Source: a virus
Strand: one strand, 5' to 3'
DNA length: 20,370 nt
IMG/VR virus record: IMGVR_UViG_3300046007_009406
Location: 1-20,370 of that record
Each line of letters opens with the position of its first letter. Position 1 is the stretch's first letter. Below, piece by piece: positions 1 to 5,919 of this stretch. Position numbers and translations under genes: made by a program. The notes below the pieces were generated by a model. It saw nothing but the letters and a program-made list of their open reading frames with translations, had not been told where the DNA came from and did not search any database.

Positions 1-732
1 AAAGCAGCGCTTGACATTGGGCTGTTTCTCGGGCTGGGAACCACCGCAAGCAGCATTCCTACTAGCAAGACCGGATTAACCGAGATTCTCAGCCTGTCCG
101 ATGCCAGCATATCTACTACATCGGAGCAGCAAAAAGGATCGGATTACAAGACACCTTTTGGGTACAGCCAACAGGTGGTAACCGATAAAACATGGTCCAT
201 GCCGGCACAGTTTAACCTTGACGTAACGAGTGAAGGTTACGCATTGCTCAAGCGTGCCGAAAAAGGGGCGCCTAGTGGTATTACCGTGCAAATGTGGCGA
301 GAGCTTCCATTGTTTGGCAGCACCCATAAAAATCCGCAAGTTGAAGCCGCTGTTGCATCTGTCGCAAACTACAACGAAGCACTAGCTCGGGGCGGCATTA
401 TGGCGATAACTTTCAACTTCATAAATTACAGCGAGTTGCTGACTTACCAGCAAGGCAATCCCATTGCAACGCTGACCATCACCACTCCTGGCGCGGGCCT
501 GAGCGCTGGCACCGCTGTGCCCCTGGTGCCCGTGACGCCAGGCCCCGGCAACATGTCGGGCTTGGGCGCCACCGCGACGATCACCGTGAATGGCAGCGGC
601 GTGACTCAAACCGCCACGATCGTCGGCGGCGGCCAGAACTTCAGGGTGGGCGACACCTTGACGATCACCGATCCCGCCGTGGTCGGCGCCGGCGACACTG
701 CCCCGCTGTTCACCGTGGCGACGGTGGCCTAA
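1..732 (+). CDS. Phage major tail tube protein, 5' end outside window
   Basis: The frame is open from base 1 to the TAA at 730-732, giving 243 visible residues; the true start lies upstream. An internal GTG at 175 would give a shorter protein but cuts off clearly coding sequence, so I treat the gene as partial. Residues 1 to about 150 look like a tail-tube domain, with motifs such as SEGYALLKRAEKGAP and VQMWRELPLFG. From about residue 156 a Gly/Thr/Ala-rich beta segment follows (GGGQNFRVGDTLTITDP), resembling the surface-exposed C-terminal domains added to some tail-tube proteins. The role would be to polymerise as the tail tube around the tape measure encoded from 2345. The call rests on sequence character and on position before a tape-measure gene; no catalytic motif is expected. 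The next plus-strand structural gene is 1.6 kb away, across an inverted block. Confidence 0.6.
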   Translation, partial: KAALDIGLFLGLGTTASSIPTSKTGLTEILSLSDASISTTSEQQKGSDYKTPFGYSQQVVTDKTWSMPAQFNLDVTSEGYALLKRAEKGAPSGITVQMWRELPLFGSTHKNPQVEAAVASVANYNEALARGGIMAITFNFINYSELLTYQQGNPIATLTITTPGAGLSAGTAVPLVPVTPGPGNMSGLGATATITVNGSGVTQTATIVGGGQNFRVGDTLTITDPAVVGAGDTAPLFTVATVA

Positions 733-752
733 GAGTTGACGGGGAGGGGGGC

Positions 753-1022
753 TGCGGCGCTATGGTGTTCGCAGAGGTTCCCACCTCCTTGGTTTCCAAC
801 CGAAACCGCCACATTTCCGGCCCCTCACTCCCCTGCCAGGGAGTGGGGGGCTTGTGGTTTGCGACCACTTGCTTATGATCCTGTTGCAAGACCGATCCTC
901 CTTGGTTCGGTGGATCCAGCCGCTGCCTCAGTTTTCTCAGGACCGGGGGCAGTTGCTGGAATGGATTGGCGGGGGGCTCCGAAAGGGGCCCCTTCGCTTT
1001 ATGCGGCGCTATCGTGTCCGCA
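753..1022 (+). repeat. 21-bp direct repeat pair, 249 bp apart
   Basis: TGCGGCGCTATGGTGTTCGC(A) at 753-773 recurs as TGCGGCGCTATCGTGTCCGC(A) at 1002-1022, matching at 19 of 21 positions. Each copy begins TGCG and ends CGCA. The interval between them holds no recognisable gene. The pair could mark the edges of a small inserted or duplicated segment. Confidence 0.5.
821..850. terminator. Strong hairpin, candidate terminator after tail tube gene
   Basis: Bases 821-832 pair with 839-850 over 12 bp (one T-G wobble) around a 6-base loop CTGCCA. A second hairpin just upstream pairs GGTTTC (791-796) with GAAACC (802-807). Both lie between converging genes, where termination is expected. No T-run follows on either strand, so a classical Rho-independent terminator is not proven; the structure could instead stabilise the 3' end of the tail-tube mRNA. 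Confidence 0.35.
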
Positions 1023-1108
1023 TCTGGGGGCACCGGTCTCCATGAAACCCTGCAAGAGCTCGGACCTGTTCCGGGCTTTTGTGGTGTTCGGGCCCATTAC
1101 GCCTCCCC

Positions 1109-1624
1109 CTAAAGCCCCCCGGCCTGGCTCAGCCGCTGCCACTGCTCGGCGAAGAACTGGGCGAGCGGGTGCTTGTCGAGCGCTGGCTTGATCCAGTTCC
1201 GGCCTGGCAGCGCTCGGCCGCTGGCGGTGATCCGGTCTTCGAGGATGGACCTGGCGTAGTGGAACCCATCCTCGCTGACCGGATCCCAGGTAAACGTGAT
1301 CGTTGACCCTCGCGGGTTGTCCTGGCGCCGCTGCGAGTTCAGAAAGTCACCGGAGTCGACGATGTTGCGCGGGCTGGAGGCGATGGTGTAGGGCAAGCCG
1401 CCTTGTGCCTTCAAGACCTTATTCTTCTGGCGAAACGTCTTGGCTTTGTTGAACTTGCCGTAGCGGTAGGTTATCCCTGGCCATGGATACTGAACCGCCT
1501 TGATTTCTTCCTTCAGTTGCGGGCCGATTACATCGCCGTACTTCGCCATGATTATCGGCACACGCAACAGTAGCTTTTTGGATGTAAACCCGGTTAGCTT
1601 TAGATCAACAGTAATCCTAGCCAT
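1109..1624 (-). CDS. Putative head-tail/tail-completion protein (HK97 gp10-like)
   Basis: The protein has 171 residues from ATG at 1622-1624. A longer frame to 1663 exists, but the ATG used here overlaps the stop of the preceding minus-strand gene by 8 nt (ATGGCTAG), the same coupling used elsewhere in the window. An N-terminal beta start (MARITVDLKLTGF) is followed by a helical segment with AKYGDVIGPQLKEEI, then SSPRNIVDSGDFLNS, a beta stretch STITFTWDPV, the GFHYA motif, and near the C-terminus GRNWIKPALDKH. This order matches small neck/tail-completion proteins of the HK97 gp10 kind that connect the tail tube to the head. It is encoded on the opposite strand to the other tail genes, which is unusual. 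Family placement is from motif pattern only. Confidence 0.5.
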   Translation of the reverse strand: MARITVDLKLTGFTSKKLLLRVPIIMAKYGDVIGPQLKEEIKAVQYPWPGITYRYGKFNKAKTFRQKNKVLKAQGGLPYTIASSPRNIVDSGDFLNSQRRQDNPRGSTITFTWDPVSEDGFHYARSILEDRITASGRALPGRNWIKPALDKHPLAQFFAEQWQRLSQAGGL

Positions 1625-2012
1625 CGACGTACACCGCGAGTCGGATGCGGTCACCGATAACACTCTGCATTATGCCGCCGATCAGCCCTGTGGAGCCGTA
1701 GGGGTGGCGCTCCTGCAATACCTCACACCTGGCGGGCGGCTTGCTGCTGAACACCAGCAGCCCCCTCACGCCGGCCTGGATCCTGGCGTCCAGGGCCTGA
1801 GGGTTCACCGCGTAGCCGTCATAGGTGAGCCGGTCAGTGTCCACGCCTGGGAACCCAGACCCGTTGCGGCCCCCCTCGCGCAGGAACAACGACACGATGA
1901 TCTGCTCGGTTTTGGGGACGATGTTCCCGGTTACTGGATCTTCAATGGTGCCGATGTCCACAACATCGAATGTTGCCGTGGCGTTGACCTGGCCTAGAAG
2001 TGCGCTGCTCAT
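1617..2012 (-). CDS. Phage neck/tail-associated protein of unknown function
   Basis: The protein has 131 residues and starts at ATG 2010-2012 (MSSALLGQVNATATFDVVD). Its stop TAG overlaps the next gene by 8 nt. The sequence is mostly predicted beta strand, with a loop rich in Gly and Asn (REGGRNGSGFPGVDTD), then GYAVNPQALDARIQAGVRG, and a C-terminal strand IGDRIRLAVYVDG. Size, composition and coupling to the gp10-like gene suggest a head-closure, stopper or other neck component. I do not recognise a named family. No clear Shine-Dalgarno precedes the start. Confidence 0.4.
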   Translation of the reverse strand: MSSALLGQVNATATFDVVDIGTIEDPVTGNIVPKTEQIIVSLFLREGGRNGSGFPGVDTDRLTYDGYAVNPQALDARIQAGVRGLLVFSSKPPARCEVLQERHPYGSTGLIGGIMQSVIGDRIRLAVYVDG

Positions 2013-2036
2013 GGTCTAGTTTGCCGTGGCGGATCG

Positions 2037-2291
2037 CTATTGCGGGTTGGTTCCATCAGGAGCGGGCCCGTTGATGTCAGCCACTGGACCGCGCCATTGA
2101 TAGACGCCATGGGGGGCACTGATCCAGCCGTCTCTTAGTGGGATCCACCAGAAACCCCTACCCCAAGCGCGGTAGCGCATTTCACCGTTCCAGCGATCGT
2201 CAGTCGCCCAGCATTCGTACCACCCTGGCTGAACCGGGATCAACCGCGCTGACTGAATGCCGTGTTGCGAGGCGCTTGCGTAAGTGGTCAC
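2037..2291 (-). CDS. Small Trp-rich phage protein, unknown function
   Basis: The protein has 84 residues from GTG at 2289-2291; a longer frame to 2396 would run antisense into the tape-measure start and is rejected. The part after residue 18 is strikingly aromatic: PGWYECWATDDRW, RYRAWGRGFWWIPL, GVYQWRGPV. It ends in PAPDGTNPQ. The pattern looks like a compact beta domain and is clearly protein-like rather than chance. It lies 24 nt upstream of the neck-like pair in the same orientation and 53 nt from the divergent tape-measure gene. I cannot assign a function. The start choice is uncertain because no good ribosome-binding site precedes it. Confidence 0.5.
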   Translation of the reverse strand: MTTYASASQHGIQSARLIPVQPGWYECWATDDRWNGEMRYRAWGRGFWWIPLRDGWISAPHGVYQWRGPVADINGPAPDGTNPQ

Positions 2292-2344
2292 GTTGCGTCT
2301 GCTGCGGATGGGCCTGAGGCAACCTAGAGGAAGACAGGGACGGC

Positions 2345-5176
2345 ATGACAGAGAATCTGGGTGATGCGCTGCTGGTCGTCCGCGCCGACACCACACAACT
2401 GGACGCGGGCTTCAGGCACGCCGAGGAACGGGCTCGCCAGGCTGGGGCGTCAGCTCAGGAGGCCTTCCAGGCACCGGCGAACAGCATCGCGGCATTGCAG
2501 GCAAGGCTTGCCGAACTGCGCCAGGCCTTCAACGTCGCAGAGATCGGGTCGGCTGAGTTCAACAAGCTGCGAAATCAAATCCTGGGGGTTGAGGCAGCGC
2601 TGAAAACAGCAGGGGCAGCAGGGAATAGCCTGTCCGTGCTCAACGCCAAGTTGCAGGGACTGCAACAAGCTTTGCAAGCCGTTGATATTGGTAGCCAAGC
2701 ATTCCGCAATATCGAAGCGGAGATTAAAAATATCCAACGCCAACTAGCGACGGTAGGGGCATCCGCCAACAGCCTTACGGCGCTGAATGCCAGGCTGCAG
2801 GAACTGCAGCAGGCCCTGCAGCGGGTTGACGTTGGCTCCCAGGCGTTCCGCGACCTCCAGCGCGAGATCCAGCGCACAGAGCGAACCCTGGCGACCGTCG
2901 GCGCGGTCGGCAACAGCATCACAGGGCTGAGCGCCAAGTTGGCCGGCCTGCAGCAGTCATTCCGGTCGGTTGAGATCGGCTCCCAGGAGTTCCGCAAGCT
3001 CCAGCGCGAGATCCAGCGCACAGAGCGAGAGCTGGCCCGCGTCGATCAGACCCTGACGGGCCGGCTGGCCAGGGGTGCCCGTGGGTTCGGCGCAGAGGCC
3101 CTGCTGGCCCTCGGGGCACGTGGTGCTGCCGCCACTGCGCCGGTGATCGCCGCTGGCATGTTCCTGAAAAGCTCCATCGATCAGGCGGTCGAGCTGGAGA
3201 CCGTCACCCGCAAACTGACGGTGACCCTTGGCCCGCAGGGTGCCGCGGGTGCAATCAATTTTACCCGGGGGATCTCGCGGGAGCTGGGGCTCTCGTTTGA
3301 GACGCTGGTCGGGACTTACAGCAGCTTCACCGCAGCCGCCACGGCGGCGAACATCCCGATCGAGCAGCAACGGCAGCTGTTCACCTCGGTCAGCCGTGCG
3401 GCACAGGCCTACGGGCTGAGCAATGACCAGGTGGGCGGGACGTTCCTGGCGCTGCAGCAGGTGGCCAGCAAGGGGACGGTGAGCATGGAGGAGCTTCGCC
3501 TGCAGCTTGCTGAACGCCTTCCCGTGGCGCTGTCGGCTACCGCCAAGGGGCTGGGCATCACGCAGCGCGATCTGATCAAGCTGGTTGAATCAGGAAAGCT
3601 GACCGCTACTCAGTTCTTCCCGGCTCTGTCCCGGGGCCTGGATGAGCTGACCAAGGGCGCGGCTGGACTGGAGACATCAGCGCAGATATTTCAGCGCTTT
3701 AGCAATGCGTGGCAAGAGTTACAGCAAAGTGCAGGCACCAATTTGCTACCCGCCGTAACCGCGTCGGTCATTGAACTTACCAAGGCGCTGGAATACTCTA
3801 GGGATAAACAGGTTTCCGAGATATTTGCCTATGATTTCGGCCTGTCAATAGAAAGAGCAGAGCAGGCGGCTGGCGCCTTGCAATCTATACGGCAGCGCTA
3901 TAACTTAACCGAGCGGCAAGCAAGAAATATTACTAGCCAGGCTTTCGCATCTACTGGCGTAGAACCTGATATTTTTCGCCAGCGAATTTTAAACAACGAA
4001 CAATTTCTAGATCTTCTGGGGCAGCTAAACATCAAAGCCGCCGAGTTCAGGAAAAACAATCGCGACACTGTAGGCGAAATCAAAGCCCAGGAGGCGGCGA
4101 TTGCAGCCACCAATGAACAGGCCCGCCTTCGCAACCAGGAGACACAGAAATCCCTGGATCTGGAGCTCCAGCGCTCCAAGTTGCTGCAACAGGAGGCCAA
4201 CGCATCCGCCCGCCTGGCGGGTTCCCGCCGCACGCCAGGCCTCGACGAGGCAGGCCGCGCCAGCCTCGAAGCTGAGCTGACCGTTGGCGAGAAAATCAGG
4301 GCGCTGCAAATCTCCCGGCTGGAGCTGGCCAGGGAACAGGCCAAGCTGCCAGGCACGGGTGACGGCAAGGAAGGCAGCCAGTCCCTCGCCAAGCTGGCGG
4401 AGCTGCAATCCCAGGTCCGCACCGGCGAAATCGATGTAGCAGCGGCCCAGCTGCAGGGATCCAGGGCCACCGCTGACGCGCTGCGGAGCCAGCAGGAGCG
4501 GGTTCGCCAGCAGCGGCTCGAATCCCAGGCCGCCGCGGATCGCCTCCAGATCACCCGAGAGCAGACCGCGCTGGAGGCTGCCGCCGCCGCATCGCAGGGC
4601 CAGGTTTCGGCCACGGCGCTGCTTCAGCTCAACCAGCGTGCCTCCCTGGCGGAGAAGCTCCGGATCCTCGACGCGGCCCGCGGCGGCTTGGCCACCGAGC
4701 TGGCCAGGGGGCCAGAGGCTGACCGCGTGGTGATGGAGGAAATCTCCGGCCGGATCGCCCGCGCCAATGCCGATGTGCGCCAGGCCTACGCTGAGGCGGG
4801 GCTGCAGCTCACCACCAACGCCAGGACCGCAGCGGAGGCACTCCGGGGGGCACAGCAAAACCTGCGGGGTGTTCTGCGTGGTGGCTTCGATCTGCTGACA
4901 CCAGAACTGCAGCGGCAGCAGCTGCAGCAGGCGCGAGCGTCGATCCAACCACTCGTTGACCGAGGCGTGATTCGCACCGGGCTGGACATCAGCACTCCCG
5001 AGAAGCTTTTTGCCGTGGCCGGGTTCGCTGAGCAGCTGGTCCCGGCCCAAAAGGCGCTGGAAAATGCCATCAACGAAAACGCCAGGGCAACCCAGGCCCT
5101 CACCGAGAAAAACTGGAACGTCTACGTTCAGGTTCCAGGATCCGGCCCTGTGCCGATGCCCCTCCCCCGCACATGA
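2345..5176 (+). CDS. Tail tape measure protein
   Basis: The protein has 943 residues; AGGGA lies just before ATG 2345. The tape measure fills the tail tube, sets tail length and takes part in DNA ejection. Residues 1-45 precede four tandem 48-residue helical repeats (46-237). A small-residue, hydrophobic stretch follows around 243-277 (ALLALGARGAAATAPVIAAG). Residues from about 275 to 470 match the tape-measure core domain (FLKSSIDQAVELETVTRKL, GISRELGLSFETLVG, LQLAERLPVALSATAKGLG, GKLTATQFFPALSRGL). Long Gln/Ala/Arg-rich coiled coil runs from about 560 to 800. At the usual 0.15 nm per residue the protein would span roughly 140 nm, an inference only. The stretch at about 3700-4080 is richer in A/T than its flanks. 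The stop overlaps the next start by ATGA. Confidence 0.95.
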   Translation: MTENLGDALLVVRADTTQLDAGFRHAEERARQAGASAQEAFQAPANSIAALQARLAELRQAFNVAEIGSAEFNKLRNQILGVEAALKTAGAAGNSLSVLNAKLQGLQQALQAVDIGSQAFRNIEAEIKNIQRQLATVGASANSLTALNARLQELQQALQRVDVGSQAFRDLQREIQRTERTLATVGAVGNSITGLSAKLAGLQQSFRSVEIGSQEFRKLQREIQRTERELARVDQTLTGRLARGARGFGAEALLALGARGAAATAPVIAAGMFLKSSIDQAVELETVTRKLTVTLGPQGAAGAINFTRGISRELGLSFETLVGTYSSFTAAATAANIPIEQQRQLFTSVSRAAQAYGLSNDQVGGTFLALQQVASKGTVSMEELRLQLAERLPVALSATAKGLGITQRDLIKLVESGKLTATQFFPALSRGLDELTKGAAGLETSAQIFQRFSNAWQELQQSAGTNLLPAVTASVIELTKALEYSRDKQVSEIFAYDFGLSIERAEQAAGALQSIRQRYNLTERQARNITSQAFASTGVEPDIFRQRILNNEQFLDLLGQLNIKAAEFRKNNRDTVGEIKAQEAAIAATNEQARLRNQETQKSLDLELQRSKLLQQEANASARLAGSRRTPGLDEAGRASLEAELTVGEKIRALQISRLELAREQAKLPGTGDGKEGSQSLAKLAELQSQVRTGEIDVAAAQLQGSRATADALRSQQERVRQQRLESQAAADRLQITREQTALEAAAAASQGQVSATALLQLNQRASLAEKLRILDAARGGLATELARGPEADRVVMEEISGRIARANADVRQAYAEAGLQLTTNARTAAEALRGAQQNLRGVLRGGFDLLTPELQRQQLQQARASIQPLVDRGVIRTGLDISTPEKLFAVAGFAEQLVPAQKALENAINENARATQALTEKNWNVYVQVPGSGPVPMPLPRT
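2480..3055 (+). repeat. Four tandem 144-bp repeats in tape measure gene
   Basis: Units at 2480-2623, 2624-2767, 2768-2911 and 2912-3055 each encode exactly 48 residues. Each begins NS[IL], continues L.A[KR]L..L[RQ]Q[AS]F/L, then a [VED][IV]GS..F motif at unit positions 20-27, and ends in a charged helix. There is no insertion or deletion between units. Units 3 and 4 share the stretch LQREIQRTER. Unit 2 is richer in A/T than the others. Confidence 0.9.
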
Positions 5177-5919
5177 TCACCATCAACGGGCTGACCTTCA
5201 CCCCCCTCACCGCCCAGCCGTTCGGCTACGAGGGCGAGGCCAGGACCGGCCTGACGGCTAGGACCTTCCGCTGTGCTGGCCTGCTCACGCCGTCGCAGTG
5301 GGCCACGCTGGTGGGCATCTACGACACCTGGCGCGGCAACCGGATCGCCGACGCCGACACGCTCAGCTCGGGCACCGTCGGCAGCACCGTGGCGCTCACC
5401 ACTGGCAGCATCAACGGGCTGACCGTCACAGCGCTGGCCTGTTGGTTCACCGAGGCCCCCACCGGCGAGCAGGCGGGCACTTACGTGTCGGCATCGTGCA
5501 CCCTGGTGGATGCGGCGCAGGCACTGGCCGTGCTGCTGCGCCAGGAGGAGAAGTCCCGCCAGGGGAATGAAGCCAGGCTGCCGAACTTGGGCACCGTCAC
5601 CCTGGGCAGCGCCGTGATCACGCTCACCAAGCCGATGGAGACGCGGCGCGATGGCCCCACGGTGGCCATGTCACCTGGCGGGACGAGCATCATCAGCGGG
5701 GCGCTGGTGGCGCACAGAGTGCGGCAGATCGAGGGTTACATCAGCAGCGGAACCTTCGCCGATCTGCTGACCTGGTACGACACCACCATCGGCAGCAGTC
5801 CAGCGGCTGCGACCTGGTTCCCGATCAGCGAACCCACGGCTACGGCTGAGATCATCATCACCGGCGGGGCCAAGGCGACCCGTCACAGCGTTTCGCTCAC
5901 TGCACTGCAGATCATCTGA
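5173..5919 (+). CDS. Tail tip protein in distal-tail (Dit-like) position
   Basis: The protein has 248 residues. Its ATG overlaps the tape-measure stop (ATGA), and its own TGA overlaps the next ATG (TGATG), so it is translationally coupled on both sides. The sequence is Thr/Ala/Gly-rich and beta-sheet-like. It seems to hold two related halves: residues 1-118 (FGYEGEARTGLTARTFRCAG, WATLVGIYDTW) and about 137-248 (RVRQIEGYISSGTFADLLTW, then SVSLTALQII). Immediately after a tape measure, siphophages usually encode the distal tail protein that caps the tube, and that position is the main basis for the call. I see no diagnostic family motif. Confidence 0.5.
   Translation: MITINGLTFTPLTAQPFGYEGEARTGLTARTFRCAGLLTPSQWATLVGIYDTWRGNRIADADTLSSGTVGSTVALTTGSINGLTVTALACWFTEAPTGEQAGTYVSASCTLVDAAQALAVLLRQEEKSRQGNEARLPNLGTVTLGSAVITLTKPMETRRDGPTVAMSPGGTSIISGALVAHRVRQIEGYISSGTFADLLTWYDTTIGSSPAAATWFPISEPTATAEIIITGGAKATRHSVSLTALQII

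Larger units (their letters stand above)
733..1108. other. Gene-poor stretch between convergent tail tube and inverted block
   Basis: No convincing gene is visible here. Two small plus-strand frames are coupled by ATGA: 762-878 (38 codons, MVFAEVPTSLV start) and 875-1045 (56 codons from ATG, or from GTG at 854). The second contains the string GLRKGPLRFMRRYRVRIWGH. I recognise neither, and both may be chance or relics of an inserted element. The stretch carries two strong hairpins (791-807 and 821-850), a 12-bp palindrome AAGGGGCCCCTT at 983-994, and a 21-bp direct repeat at 753-773 and 1002-1022. An 11-base word CCTCCTTGGTT also occurs twice (near 784 and 896). The likely roles are termination of the two converging transcripts plus debris of a small repeat element. 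Confidence 0.4.

Noticed and set aside
736-1191. 151-codon plus-strand frame and 107-codon minus-strand frame after the tail tube gene
   Set aside because: Both are Pro/Ala-rich, run through hairpins, and have poor starts. The first also runs 83 bp into the gp10-like gene on the other strand.
4025-5050. Long minus-strand open frames (341 and 238 codons) antisense to the tape measure
   Set aside because: The plus-strand tape measure is certain here. The antisense frames are Leu/Gly/Arg-rich mirror products of its G/C-rich coiled-coil codons.
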